Numbered from the stretch's first letter, positions 33,792-42,804 are shown. The stretch is DNA of 64,000 bases from Elusimicrobiaceae bacterium (GCA_017546175.1 JAFYXM010000007.1:186001-250000); one strand, 5' to 3'. Made by a program: numbers and translations. Notes: generated by a model not told the origin, from the letters alone.

Positions 33792-35301
33792 AATATTAGT
33801 GGTTCGTTTGTCCTCCTTAGGAGATATTGTGTTGTCTTCTCCGGTGTACAAGAACCTGAAAGCCAAATGGCCTAATAGCCATATTACGCTGCTTGTCAAA
33901 CCGCAGTTTGCACAAGTATTAGCCGGTCACCCCGATATTGATGAAATCATGGTGGCTAAGAAAAATCTTTGGGGCAATATCCGCCAAGTACGCGCGGGAC
34001 ATTTTACGCACCTTTTAGATTTGCACTCTAATTTGAAAAGCATTTTAATCGGCTTGTTTAGCCGCATTCCCAACAGATTGCGCTATAGTAAAAATCCGGT
34101 AGCACGTCGTTTATATGTGCGCTTTAAAAAGAATTCTCCGGTGTTGGAAAAACATACGTTGGAACGTTATTTGGAAGTATTAAAATATTGGGATGTACCG
34201 GTAGTGTACAAAAAACCCGAACTGAGCGACTGGGCCTATAAAAACTCTAATTTAGACGGCAAAAAAATTAACAAAATCGCTATCTTCCAAACTTCTTTTA
34301 TCGGAGACAGTGTTTTGACTACTCCGCTCGTGCAGAAAACAGCCAAATTGTTCCCCGATGCCAAAATTTTGGTCATTACCCGTCCGCAAACCGACGATAT
34401 TTTCCGCCCGATGAAAGAAGTGGACGAAATTATCTTAAACGATAAAAAAGGCTGGAACAAAATTGCCGGTGTGTGGAAAACTGCCCAAGCTATCAAAAAA
34501 GCCGGAGTGGATATCCTGCTCGTGCCGCATCGCAGCTTCCGCAGTGCTTTGATTGCATGGCTAAGCGGTGTGCCTATACGTATCGGTTTTACCTCCAGCG
34601 AAGGTTGGTTCTTCTATACTAAAACGGTACCGTTTAACTGGATGGTGCATGATGTAGAACGTAACTTGTCTTTGTTGCATGGCATCGTGAAAGAAAACTT
34701 CAAAGCGGAAAAACTCAATATGCGCTATGCTCCTAGTGCCGAAGAAAATGTGGCCCGCTTGATGAAAGACTTTAACTTGGAAGGCAAAACCTTGGTGGGT
34801 ATTCACCCCGGATCTGCTTGGCCTACCAAATGTTGGCCGGCTGAAAACTATATTGAGCTAATCAGCCGTATTCAGACCGAGCTGAAATTGCAAGCGGTGA
34901 TCGTAGGCGGTGCCAGCGATGCCGACTTGGGTGAAAAAATCTGTCAGCTTTCCAATGGGCATGCCGCCAGCTTGTGCGGTAAAACCAGCTTGTCTGATTT
35001 GATGGCTTTGATGGGACATTTTAAATTGTTTATTACCAATGATTCCGGCCCGATGCACATCGCCACTGCCTTTGGTGTACCGACCTTGGGTATTTTTGGT
35101 CCCACCACCCGTGAATTAGGCTTCTTCCCTTATGGCTCTGACAGCCGCGTGATTGAAGTAAAAGGGTTGGACTGCCGCCCCTGTGCCTTGCACGGCGGTA
35201 AAAAATGTCCGAAAGGCCATTTCAAATGTATGCGCTTGATTACGGTAGATGATGTATTTAATACCGTAAAAGAGATGCTGCAAGAAAAGAAAGTAATTTA
35301 G
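33772..35301 (+). CDS. heptosyltransferase (GT9) with duplicated N-terminal domain
   Basis: 509 residues, against about 350 for the family. Residues 1-150 resemble the N-terminal domain of a GT9 enzyme (VVRLSSLGDIVLSSPVYKNL), and residues from about 165 form a complete enzyme that begins again with IFQTSFIGDSVLTTPLVQ and ends with the donor domain (GIHPGSAWPTKCWPAENY near 343, NDSGPMHIATAFGVPT near 420). So one and a half enzymes are fused. It should add heptose to LPS core. It is translated from inside waaA (20-nt overlap). Confidence 0.88.
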   Translation: MNEKQPKILVVRLSSLGDIVLSSPVYKNLKAKWPNSHITLLVKPQFAQVLAGHPDIDEIMVAKKNLWGNIRQVRAGHFTHLLDLHSNLKSILIGLFSRIPNRLRYSKNPVARRLYVRFKKNSPVLEKHTLERYLEVLKYWDVPVVYKKPELSDWAYKNSNLDGKKINKIAIFQTSFIGDSVLTTPLVQKTAKLFPDAKILVITRPQTDDIFRPMKEVDEIILNDKKGWNKIAGVWKTAQAIKKAGVDILLVPHRSFRSALIAWLSGVPIRIGFTSSEGWFFYTKTVPFNWMVHDVERNLSLLHGIVKENFKAEKLNMRYAPSAEENVARLMKDFNLEGKTLVGIHPGSAWPTKCWPAENYIELISRIQTELKLQAVIVGGASDADLGEKICQLSNGHAASLCGKTSLSDLMALMGHFKLFITNDSGPMHIATAFGVPTLGIFGPTTRELGFFPYGSDSRVIEVKGLDCRPCALHGGKKCPKGHFKCMRLITVDDVFNTVKEMLQEKKVI

Positions 35302-35314
35302 GTTGTTTAAAAAC

Positions 35315-35352
35315 ACAAAAAACCGCTCTCTAATCAGAGAGCGGTTTTTTAT
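35315..35352 (+). terminator. terminator of the waaA-heptosyltransferase operon
   Basis: AACCGCTCTC / GAGAGCGGTT stem with T-run. Confidence 0.9.
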
Positions 35353-35356
35353 AATG

Positions 35357-35690
35357 TCTGACGGTCCATACCCCAGATTCTGTCGGGCATTGCTGCTCGT
35401 GAGAACCATTACTCTAAGCGGCCTACTCTGTCTCTAATGCGGGACACATGTGGGCATATTTGGCCTTGCTCCGCGCGGGGTTTACCATGCCGCACGCATT
35501 ACTTTGTGCGCGGTGCGCTCTTACCGCACCTTTTCACCCTTACCCGAAGGCGGTTTGTTTTCTGTGGCACTTTCCGTCCGTATGGCTTTTGCCCCATACG
35601 GCCCAACCTTTCGGTTGGCGCGTTTCCCTATGGAGTCCGGAAGTTCCTCCTAAGATATAAATATCCTAAGCGGCTCTCTGGACCGTCAAA
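35357..35690 (-). ncRNA. rnpB: RNase P RNA, type A
   Basis: On the minus strand: P1 TTGACGGTCCA with TGGACCGTCAG at the two ends; GAGGAACTTCCGGACTCC (P4 5' region); GGGTGAAAAGGTGCGGTAAG followed by AGCGCACCG; and ACAGAATCTGGGGTAT (P4 3' strand). These are the universally conserved blocks in the right order, over about 334 nt. It is the catalytic RNA that trims tRNA 5' ends. Open frames through this stretch are not genes. Confidence 0.95.
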
Positions 35691-35692
35691 TT

Positions 35693-36265
35693 CTAAAATC
35701 CGTCAAATAAAGAAGGTTGCTCTTGGGCAGGCTTTTTCTTTTTGGCGGTACCTTTTTCATCGCGCACTACTACTTCCACCGCTACACCGTTGACCGTATT
35801 GTCCTGCGCTTTAGGTGCAGGAGCAGCCATAACGGGGTGTAAATTTTCAATCGGGTTAAATCCTACCGATTGTTTTAAATCCATGGCTTTATTGGCCAGT
35901 GCGTCCGGTTCTTTATTTAAATGGCGCAATACGTGCTGAATTTGAATTTGAAAAGGTTTTGCCAGTTGGCGTATTTCGGTCATTCGTTCAGCCAAATCCG
36001 GATTTTTGATTTTATATTCGCCCAAGTACTGCTTTACCAAGAGTAAAGAGTCTGAAATAATAGACAGCTGCGTAGCCCCCAACTCAGCAGCTTTGATAAG
36101 CGCCAAGCGCAGGGCGGTATATTCGGCCTGATTGTTAGTGCAATGCGCGATAAAGTGGCCTTCTTGAGCCAAAATTTTACCGCTTTCATCTTTAATTACA
36201 TAGGCCGAAGCACCGATACCGGGGTTTCCGCGGCTTCCGCCGTCTATATTAATAATTACCTTCAT
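35693..36265 (-). CDS. RNase HI family nuclease with C-terminal clamp-binding motif
   Basis: 190 residues. RNase H fold at 1-135 with the acidic catalytic set: Asp8 in NIDGGSRGNPG, Glu in NNQAEYTAL (about 48), Asp in ISDS (about 70) and Asp in KEPDALANK. It cuts RNA in RNA-DNA hybrids. A low-complexity tail (about 145-182) ends in QPSLF at 183-187, which fits the beta sliding-clamp binding pattern QxxLF. The gene directly precedes rnpB on the same strand. Confidence 0.85.
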   Translation of the reverse strand: MKVIINIDGGSRGNPGIGASAYVIKDESGKILAQEGHFIAHCTNNQAEYTALRLALIKAAELGATQLSIISDSLLLVKQYLGEYKIKNPDLAERMTEIRQLAKPFQIQIQHVLRHLNKEPDALANKAMDLKQSVGFNPIENLHPVMAAPAPKAQDNTVNGVAVEVVVRDEKGTAKKKKPAQEQPSLFDGF

Positions 36266-36297
36266 GTTTTTATTTTACCAAATATCAAACGTACACT

Positions 36298-36306
36298 TGC
36301 TATAAT
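36298..36306 (+). promoter_or_regulatory. extended -10 promoter of symporter gene
   Basis: TGC TATAAT, with a GGGAGG ribosome-binding site at 36317-36322. Confidence 0.6.
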
Positions 36307-36327
36307 AAAAGAGTCAGGGAGGAATGT

Positions 36328-37497
36328 ATGTTTAAAAAAATTGCAAAATTAGGGCTTTTGCCTTTAGTGATTACGGCTATCGGTTTGGGTATCGGGGCCG
36401 GATTTGTGTTTCCGGATTGGTTGACGCGTATCTTTTTGACGTTTAACGGGTTATTCGGTCAGTTCTTGGGTTTTGTGGTGCCTTTGCTTATTTTGGGGTT
36501 GATTGCGCCGGGAATTGCCGAACTGGGTAAAAATGCCGGTAAGCTTTTATTAATTACGGTACTGCTGGCCTATGGATTTACTGTATTTGCGGGGGTATTT
36601 ACCTATCTGACAGGTGTATTGGCTTACCCCGTACTGCTTGATAAAAATGCCTCTTTGGTCGCTTTTACTGCTCCGCATGAGTTGAGTGCCTATTTCACAT
36701 TGCCCATTCCTCCTATCATGGACGTTACGACATCTTTGGTATTGGCTTTTATGTTGGGGCTTACGATGGCTTTTTTAAATACCAATACATTAAAAGCTGT
36801 GATGTGTGAATTTAGAGACATCATCAATAAAGTCATTGTAAGTGTAATTATTCCGCTGTTACCGCTTTATATTTTTGGTATTTTCCTTAATATGACCGTA
36901 ACAGGGCAAGTGGCGGCGGTACTGGCGGTATTTGCCAAGATTATTATTTTCATTTTCCTGATTACGCTTACTATGCTTTTGATTCAATTTACTATTGCGG
37001 GAACAATCAGCCGTCAAAATCCCTTGAAGATGATAAAGACGATGCTCCCTGCCTATTTTACGGCTTTGGGCACCTCTTCTTCTGCAGCCACCATTCCTGT
37101 GACTTATAAGCAAGTACAAGAGCTGGGTGTGAAAGAAGAAATTGCCGGTTTTACCGTACCATTATGTGCCAATATTCACATGACGGGAAGCACCATTAAA
37201 ATTACAGCCTGTGCAATGGCTATTGTGCTTTTGACGGGAGGAAATTTAGAGTTTTGGCAATTTGTCGGTTTTGTTTGTATGTTGGGTGTTTCTATTGTCG
37301 CCGGACCCGGTGTGCCGGGGGGTGCGATTATGGCCTCTTTGGGCGTATTGCAAAAAATACTCGGATTTAATGAGCAGATGTTGGGGTTGATGATTGCGCT
37401 GTATATTGCGATGGACTCTTTCGGCACGGCCTGTAACGTAACCGGAGACGGGGCTATTTCCGTCATCGTTAATAAAATCGCAGAAAAAAAGAAGTAA
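36328..37497 (+). CDS. dicarboxylate/amino acid:cation symporter (DAACS family)
   Basis: 389 residues with eight predicted helices and two re-entrant loops. The Ser-rich hairpin GTSSSAATIPVTY (near 248) and the second hairpin region GVPGGAIMASLGVLQ (near 330), with NVTGDGAISVI near 370, are family signatures. Members import glutamate, aspartate, serine or C4-dicarboxylates with Na+ or H+. Substrate not decidable; amino-acid uptake would feed the glutamate dehydrogenase next door. Confidence 0.88.
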   Translation: MFKKIAKLGLLPLVITAIGLGIGAGFVFPDWLTRIFLTFNGLFGQFLGFVVPLLILGLIAPGIAELGKNAGKLLLITVLLAYGFTVFAGVFTYLTGVLAYPVLLDKNASLVAFTAPHELSAYFTLPIPPIMDVTTSLVLAFMLGLTMAFLNTNTLKAVMCEFRDIINKVIVSVIIPLLPLYIFGIFLNMTVTGQVAAVLAVFAKIIIFIFLITLTMLLIQFTIAGTISRQNPLKMIKTMLPAYFTALGTSSSAATIPVTYKQVQELGVKEEIAGFTVPLCANIHMTGSTIKITACAMAIVLLTGGNLEFWQFVGFVCMLGVSIVAGPGVPGGAIMASLGVLQKILGFNEQMLGLMIALYIAMDSFGTACNVTGDGAISVIVNKIAEKKK

Positions 37498-37556
37498 GTT
37501 TACGTATTGTTATGTAGAACAAAAAAAGGGAGTATTTTTAAAAAGTGAGGACTATA

Positions 37557-38009
37557 ATGAAAAAATTATTACTGGTAGGTTTTGCTCTTTTCTTAAGTCA
37601 AATTTCTATGGCGGGGGAAAGTATTGTCGGTTTTTGGACGACTATTGATGATGAAACAAAAAGTCCAAAAAGTATTGTTCAAATTTATGAATATCAAGGA
37701 AAGTATTTCGGAAGGGTTGTTGATTTATTTAAGAATAAAGAAGCTACTGCCAAAATTAAAGGAAGTCCGAAAATTAAAGGACTGGATATTATTTGGGACT
37801 TGAAAAAAAATAACCATAAATATACGGGAGGAGAAATTTTGGACCCCGTAAAAGGAAAGGTTTATGGCTGTGAAATTTACAGAGAGGGCGAGAAGTTAAT
37901 TGTTCGTGGGAAAATAGCTTTTTTGGGGCGAAATCAAATATGGCTGCGAAATACGGATTTTTCGTCAAAAAATTTAACGGAAAATCTTATTCCTGTCAAA
38001 CCGTTGTAA
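37557..38009 (+). CDS. DUF2147-family exported protein
   Basis: 150 residues. Signal peptide 1-19 (cut near SMAGES), then the DUF2147 domain: GFWTTIDDETKSPKSIVQIY, a YFGRVV strand and GGEILDPVKGKVYGC. Small beta-sheet protein of the cell envelope, role unknown. ATG at 37557 preferred over a GTG 12 nt upstream because GTGAGGAC is then correctly spaced. Confidence 0.8.
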   Translation: MKKLLLVGFALFLSQISMAGESIVGFWTTIDDETKSPKSIVQIYEYQGKYFGRVVDLFKNKEATAKIKGSPKIKGLDIIWDLKKNNHKYTGGEILDPVKGKVYGCEIYREGEKLIVRGKIAFLGRNQIWLRNTDFSSKNLTENLIPVKPL

Positions 38010-38029
38010 GAAGTTTTAAGAGTATTTTA

Positions 38030-38068
38030 AATAAAACTCCCCAGGCTCAAGCCCGGGGAGTTTTATTT
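38030..38068. terminator. bidirectional terminator
   Basis: AAAACTCCCC-GGC / GCC-GGGGAGTTTT stem between the convergent DUF2147 gene and gdhA. Confidence 0.85.
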
Positions 38069-38081
38069 TGATGGATAACTG

Positions 38082-39431
38082 CTATACCAAACCTTGGTCA
38101 ATCATGGCATCGGCTACTTTTAAGAAGCCTGCAATATTGGCCCCTGCCATATAGTCGCCTTTCATGCCAAACTGTTCAGCTGCGGCCAAGCAGTTGTCAT
38201 GAATGCTGTGCATGATGCGTTGGAGATATTGGTCCACTTCTTCGCGTGTCCAATACAGACGCATACTGTTTTGGGTCATTTCAAGGCCTGACACTGCCAC
38301 ACCGCCTGCGTTGGAAGCTTTGCCGGGGGAATATAAAAGACCTGCTTTTTGAATGATCTCAATGGCTTCGGGCGTGCAAGGCATATTGGAGCCTTCCGTC
38401 ACGCAGATACAGCCGTTTTTGACCAAAGTTTCGGCATCTTCTTTGTGTAGTTCATTTTCGCATGCAGTCGGGCAAGCCACCTGACACGGGATATCCCACG
38501 TTTTTTTGCCTGCTCTAAACTGTGCTGCAGGGAACTTGGCCGCATATTCTTTCAGGCTGCCACGGCGGACAAAGACCAAGTCTTTTAAGAAAGCCAATTT
38601 TTCCGCGTCTACGCCGTCTTTATCATAGATACTTCCGTCATAATCCATAAAGCCCACTACTTTGGCTCCCAGTTGCGTCAGCTTTTCAATGGCATAAATG
38701 CCCACATTTCCCGTACCGGAAATGATGGCAGTTTTTCCTTCCAAGCTATCTCCGCGCGTAGCTAACATATTTTGGGCAAAATAAGCTACCCCGTAACCGG
38801 TGGCTTCGGGTCTGAGCAAGCTGCCGCCCCATGCCGGTTTTTTGCCGGTGAAGGCACCTGTGAAATTATCCACCAATTTTTTGTACTGACCGTACATATA
38901 GCCGATTTCGCGCGCACCGCAGCCCAAGTCTCCGGCGGGAACGTCGGTATGATAGCCGATATGGCGGTAAAGCTCGTTCATAAAAGAATGGCAAAAGCGC
39001 ATCACTTCATCATCACTTTTTCCGCGGGCATCAAAATCACTGCCGCCTTTTCCGCCACCTAACGGCAATGTGGTTAAAGAGTTTTTGAATGTTTGTTCAA
39101 AGGCTAAAAATTTTAAAGAGTCTTGAGTTACCGTTTGATGGAAACGGATACCTCCTTTGTAAGGACCGAGGGCGCTATTGTATTGAATGCGGAAACCGCG
39201 GTTGACGTGAATTTCTCCTTTGTCGTCTTTCCACGGTACACGGAAGATAATCACACGTTCCGGCTCAGCCATGCGGTCTAAAATTTTTTCTTTAATGTAC
39301 TTCGGGTTTTGCTCCAATACGGGAGCTAAACTTCCTACCACTTCTTTCACAGCTTGTTGGAATACTTTTTGGCCGGGGTCGCGCTGGGCTAAACGGTCCA
39401 AAAAATCTGCAGTGTAGTTTTGGATATCCAT
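38082..39431 (-). CDS. gdhA: glutamate dehydrogenase
   Basis: 449 residues, the length of the hexameric NADP-type enzyme. Motifs: RVPWKDDKGEIHVNRGFRIQ near 60, GPYKGGIRFH near 90, LPLGGGKGGSDFD near 122 with catalytic Lys, and the nucleotide fold GTGNVGIYAIEKL near 238. It links 2-oxoglutarate and ammonia with glutamate. In an amino-acid fermenter it would regenerate 2-oxoglutarate for transaminases. AAGGAGAAT ribosome-binding site and promoter at 39462-39470. Confidence 0.95.
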   Translation of the reverse strand: MDIQNYTADFLDRLAQRDPGQKVFQQAVKEVVGSLAPVLEQNPKYIKEKILDRMAEPERVIIFRVPWKDDKGEIHVNRGFRIQYNSALGPYKGGIRFHQTVTQDSLKFLAFEQTFKNSLTTLPLGGGKGGSDFDARGKSDDEVMRFCHSFMNELYRHIGYHTDVPAGDLGCGAREIGYMYGQYKKLVDNFTGAFTGKKPAWGGSLLRPEATGYGVAYFAQNMLATRGDSLEGKTAIISGTGNVGIYAIEKLTQLGAKVVGFMDYDGSIYDKDGVDAEKLAFLKDLVFVRRGSLKEYAAKFPAAQFRAGKKTWDIPCQVACPTACENELHKEDAETLVKNGCICVTEGSNMPCTPEAIEIIQKAGLLYSPGKASNAGGVAVSGLEMTQNSMRLYWTREEVDQYLQRIMHSIHDNCLAAAEQFGMKGDYMAGANIAGFLKVADAMIDQGLV

Positions 39432-39461
39432 ATATTCTCCTTATGAAGTACTTCTTCCTTT

Positions 39462-39470
39462 ATTATAGCA
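39462..39470 (-). promoter_or_regulatory. extended -10 promoter of gdhA
   Basis: Minus strand TGC TATAAT. Confidence 0.6.
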
Positions 39471-39579
39471 ACAATTTTTATGAAATCAAGAAAAAGTTTT
39501 CCGACGAAAAATGTACTTGCAAAACGTGAAGAAAATGTTATGATATATATAAAAGTTAGTTTCTCTAAAAAGGAATTTT

Positions 39580-39975
39580 ATGACCAAGCGCCTAAGTGCC
39601 AATATGGAAGATTATTTGGAAGCAATAGCCCTTGCCGCTAATGAGCAGGGGGCTGCTCGTGTGACGGATATTCGTGATTTGATGGGGGTTAAAACACCCA
39701 GCGTAACGGGTGCTTTAAAAGTCTTGGCAGAGCAAGGCTATTTAAAACATGAGCCCTACAAAGGGGTGGTGCTCACGCCCAAAGGCCGCCGTGCGGCTGA
39801 AGATGTGCAGGAGCGACATGCTATTTTAAGCCAATTTTTGAAAAATGTTATTGGAGTAAGTTCCAAAACAGCCAATATAGATGCGTGCAAAATGGAACAT
39901 ACTATCAGCAAAGAAACCCTAAGCAAACTGCATCAGTTTTTAGAAAAACAGAAAATTGATAATTCTGCATCTTAA
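39580..39975 (+). CDS. MntR/DtxR-type metal-dependent regulator
   Basis: 131 residues. Winged helix (about 5-70: NMEDYLEAIALAANEQGAARVTD, SVTGALKVLAEQGYL), then a dimerisation helix region with metal-binding type residues (ERHAILSQFLKNVIG, CKMEHTISKETL: Glu, Cys, His, Glu). The short length without SH3 domain fits MntR, which represses Mn or Fe uptake genes when metal is plentiful. No transporter adjacent. Weak site AAGGA before ATG. Confidence 0.85.
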   Translation: MTKRLSANMEDYLEAIALAANEQGAARVTDIRDLMGVKTPSVTGALKVLAEQGYLKHEPYKGVVLTPKGRRAAEDVQERHAILSQFLKNVIGVSSKTANIDACKMEHTISKETLSKLHQFLEKQKIDNSAS

Positions 39976-40010
39976 AGAAACTATTTTCAAAAAAATTTTT
40001 GCCAAGAAAT

Positions 40011-40040
40011 AAAAAAGGGGCTTGTGTAAGCCCCTTTTTT
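40011..40040. terminator. bidirectional terminator
   Basis: AAGGGGCTT / AAGCCCCTT with A-run and T-run, between the convergent mntR-like and lexA genes. Confidence 0.85.
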
Positions 40041-40050
40041 CTAGCGATTA

Positions 40051-40653
40051 TTAAAAATTACGCTTAATGATACTGCGCACAATTCCCTCTACGTGAAAGC
40101 TGTGCTGATCAGCCACAATGGGGGAATATTTTTTGTTTTGAGATTCCAAAATTACATTACTGCCGTCTTGGCTAAAGCGCTTGACCATCACTTCTCCTTG
40201 GTTGACGCATACCACAATATCTCTATTTTGCGGTTGGTGGTTTCTTTCTACAATCAGCCAGTCGCGCGGGGCGATGATGTTTTCCATGGAGTCACCTTTG
40301 GCTTCTACCATAAAGCCTTTACAGGCAGGAAAATAAATCATAGATGGGTCCACCGGCACTACGCGCGTGGGCGTGCCACTGAGCAGGGTACCCTCGGGCC
40401 CGCACTTGGCACAGCCGTACATGGGCAGATAGACTACGTTTCTTTCGGGGTCTTTTAAGATAATATAATCACGCGGATTTTCTGGATTGCGTTTTAGGTA
40501 GCCCTTTTTTTCCAATTGTTTAATGTGGTGAAAGGCTACACTTTTTCCGCTCACGCCCAAACGTTGGGCCAACTCTTCCAAGGTAAGCGGGTCTGAAATA
40601 TTGTTTTTTAAGATTTCCAAAAGCTCTTGTTGTTTGGGATGAAGTTGTTTCAT
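40051..40653 (-). CDS. lexA: LexA-like SOS repressor with Cys-Gly cleavage site
   Basis: 200 residues. N-terminal winged helix (about 1-65) and C-terminal S24 peptidase domain. The catalytic dyad is Ser122 (KGDSMEN) and Lys158 (VMVKRF). The self-cleavage position, Ala-Gly in most LexA proteins, reads Cys84-Gly85 (CAKCGPEG); UmuD and some phage repressors also use Cys-Gly. Family knowledge: RecA filament on single-stranded DNA triggers cleavage and derepresses SOS genes. The HTH differs from classical LexA, so operator sequence must differ; see the repeat in its promoter region. Confidence 0.82.
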   Translation of the reverse strand: MKQLHPKQQELLEILKNNISDPLTLEELAQRLGVSGKSVAFHHIKQLEKKGYLKRNPENPRDYIILKDPERNVVYLPMYGCAKCGPEGTLLSGTPTRVVPVDPSMIYFPACKGFMVEAKGDSMENIIAPRDWLIVERNHQPQNRDIVVCVNQGEVMVKRFSQDGSNVILESQNKKYSPIVADQHSFHVEGIVRSIIKRNF

Positions 40654-40673
40654 AATTTATTACCTGCTAAAAA

Positions 40674-40692
40674 GTTCTATATTTTGTTCTAT
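40674..40692 (-). promoter_or_regulatory. candidate LexA operator: direct repeat ATAGAAC-N5-ATAGAAC
   Basis: Minus strand. Two identical 7-mers 12 bp apart (plus strand GTTCTAT at 40674-40680 and 40686-40692), 20 bp before the lexA start. A third related copy, ATTCTAT, lies at 40724-40730. Autoregulation is expected for LexA. Confidence 0.45.
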
Positions 40693-40757
40693 CATTTTTC
40701 AAGTGAACTTGTAAAGAAAAAAAATTCTATAAAAGTAGAAAAAATTTTCTTTTTTGT

Positions 40758-40763
40758 TATAAT
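40758..40763 (+). promoter_or_regulatory. -10 box of pilin 3
   Basis: TATAAT. Unlike pilins 1 and 2 there is no TTGACA and no long T-run between; only a T6 tract precedes. Confidence 0.55.
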
Positions 40764-40794
40764 GTAGGTGACGAGAAGTCAAAAGGAGGAAAAC

Positions 40795-41265
40795 ATGAAT
40801 AAAGGTTTTACATTAATTGAACTTTTAGTAGTTGTATTAATTATCGGTATTTTGTCTGCAGTGGCTCTGCCGCAGTATGAAAGATCCGTGGAGCGCGCAC
40901 GCGTGGCGGAAGCCAAAATTATGCTCAACGCTATATACAAAAACCGTGCCATATGTGAGCTGGAAACCCCTGGCGAATGCACTGATATTGATAAATTTAT
41001 AAATCCGGTTATTGATTATCCTACTCCGGCTACCACTGAAGAAGATGGTACTTGTATTGATCTGGCTTGTTTCCGCACGAAACATTGGGATTATGGTTTT
41101 TCTGGTGGCACTTATTATGCAAACCGTATTATGTCTTCCGATTCTACAGATTGGCCTTATTATGTAGGGTTTAATTTTGAAGATGGGGGCGGCGAAATGG
41201 AGCTTTTTTGTTCCAATAATGATGATAAAGACTGGTGTAAAATAATTGGAATGACTGAAATGTAA
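40795..41265 (+). CDS. type IV pilin-like protein 3
   Basis: 156 residues from the ATG after AAAAGGAGG. N-terminus [20 protein letters not shown], cleaved after Gly4. Four or more cysteines in the head; C-terminus [11 protein letters not shown], close to that of pilin 1 (CYNENTDKDWCK). Stands alone with its own promoter and terminator. An upstream in-frame ATG at 40768 lacks a ribosome-binding site. Confidence 0.9.
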   Translation: MNKGFTLIELLVVVLIIGILSAVALPQYERSVERARVAEAKIMLNAIYKNRAICELETPGECTDIDKFINPVIDYPTPATTEEDGTCIDLACFRTKHWDYGFSGGTYYANRIMSSDSTDWPYYVGFNFEDGGGEMELFCSNNDDKDWCKIIGMTEM

Positions 41266-41267
41266 AT

Positions 41268-41298
41268 TTAAAACCCCCGCCTAAGCGGGGGTTTTACT
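41268..41298. terminator. bidirectional terminator pilin 3 / galT
   Basis: AAACCCCCGC / GCGGGGGTTT stem with short A and T runs. Confidence 0.85.
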
Positions 41299-42804
41299 TT
41301 AAAGCTTCTTTATAAACCTGCCGAAGGCCTCTTGTCCTTCTGCGGTGCGCTTAAATACACCGGCATGTTCTAAGCCTTTGGCAAATACTTCACCCACTTC
41401 TTTTTGAAGAATTTTTGTGATATTTTTATCCGTGAATTTATATTTGCTCAGCAATTCTTCGGCCCACGGTGCATGCTTGGACAAAACCTCATCTTTGATA
41501 ATGGCTTTTATATTACCCTTTATCAAGTGCGGCTGCAAAGCTTTTAACTCCGTCGTCAGGCGGGCCGGCAGTACAGCAAGGCCCATCACTTCAATTAGGC
41601 CAATGTTTTCCCTTTTAATGTGATGCACTTCTTCGTGCGGGTGGAAAAGCCCTTTGGGAAATTTTTGGGTCGTGCGGTTATTACGAAGTACCAAATCTAG
41701 CTCAAAGGCCTTCCCTCTGCGCCGTGCAATAGGGGTAATAGTGTTGTGGGGTATATCTTGGGTATAAGCCAAGATATCAGCTTTGGTGTCGCTATAGTTG
41801 CGCCATTTTTTGAGGATATAGTCGGCGGCATTGATTAGGTCTTGTTTGCTGCCTGTTAAGCGTAGCACACTCATGGGCCAACGCACAATGCCTGCTTTAA
41901 GTTTGGGAAATTTTTTAAGTTTAAACTTTGTCTCAATAGGAGCCTTTTCCATGGCAAAGGTGTAGCGGCCGCCTTGGAAATGGTCATGCGTGAGGATAGA
42001 TCCTCCCACAATGGGCAGGTCTGCATTGGAGCCGACAAAATAATGCGGTAAAATTTCTACAAAGCCCAATAGACGCGCAAAGGTGTTTTTGGTGATTTTC
42101 ATGGGCTCGTGCTGCCCAGAGAGTAAAATACAATGCTCGTTATAATACACATACGGGGAATATTGCAGATACCATTTCTGTCCGTTTTTTAATAAGTCCA
42201 GCGGTATCAAGCGCAAATTCTGCCGCGCCGGATGAGCCGCATGGCCGGCATATCCTTCATTTTCTTTGCACAAAAGACATTGCGGATATCCGGAAGATTT
42301 TACCTCTAGGGCGGCGGCAATATCCTTGGGGTCTTTTTCAGGCTTGGACATATTAATCGTAATGTCCAGCTCGCCGTACGGGGTGTCTGTTTTCCATACT
42401 ACATTTTTGGCTACGCGGTCCGTGCGGATATAATTTAAAGCCTGTGCGTCATGATAAAATTTATCCGTAGCCGCTTGCGGGCTTTTCGTTTTGTATAAAA
42501 CGGAAAATTCGGAAATGACCTCGCTGGGGCGCCGGGCAAATACACTCATGAGTTTGGTGTCAAACAAGTCCCGTTGGGTAACCGTATTGGGGGAAATCAG
42601 GCCTTTTTCGGCAGCCCAATCACAAATAGGCTCCAATGCTTCCACCGCAGTTTTGGGTGTTTTGACTTTTCCGGTTGTTTGATAATCAGTAAGTCCCAAA
42701 ATAGAGAGCAGCGCATTAACGGCCCAACTTTTATCTTGCTCTTCAATGAGCCCCTGCGCCAAGGCATAAGCGATTAAACGGTCTATGTGTTGGTAAATAG
42801 TCAT
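41299..42804 (-). CDS. galT: galactose-1-phosphate uridylyltransferase, type 2
   Basis: 501 residues, the long form found mainly in Gram-positive bacteria, unlike the 350-residue E. coli type. Motifs GGSILTHDHFQGGRYTF near 235 (active-site His pair) and CLLCKENEGYAGH near 178. It exchanges UDP between glucose and galactose 1-phosphates. Last gene of the galM-galK-galE-galT operon, 1 nt after galE. Confidence 0.93.
   Translation of the reverse strand: MTIYQHIDRLIAYALAQGLIEEQDKSWAVNALLSILGLTDYQTTGKVKTPKTAVEALEPICDWAAEKGLISPNTVTQRDLFDTKLMSVFARRPSEVISEFSVLYKTKSPQAATDKFYHDAQALNYIRTDRVAKNVVWKTDTPYGELDITINMSKPEKDPKDIAAALEVKSSGYPQCLLCKENEGYAGHAAHPARQNLRLIPLDLLKNGQKWYLQYSPYVYYNEHCILLSGQHEPMKITKNTFARLLGFVEILPHYFVGSNADLPIVGGSILTHDHFQGGRYTFAMEKAPIETKFKLKKFPKLKAGIVRWPMSVLRLTGSKQDLINAADYILKKWRNYSDTKADILAYTQDIPHNTITPIARRRGKAFELDLVLRNNRTTQKFPKGLFHPHEEVHHIKRENIGLIEVMGLAVLPARLTTELKALQPHLIKGNIKAIIKDEVLSKHAPWAEELLSKYKFTDKNITKILQKEVGEVFAKGLEHAGVFKRTAEGQEAFGRFIKKL

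Noticed and set aside
35437-35793. Open frames over the 35.4-35.7 kb region
   Set aside because: The region is RNase P RNA on the minus strand; frames are by-products of its high GC content.
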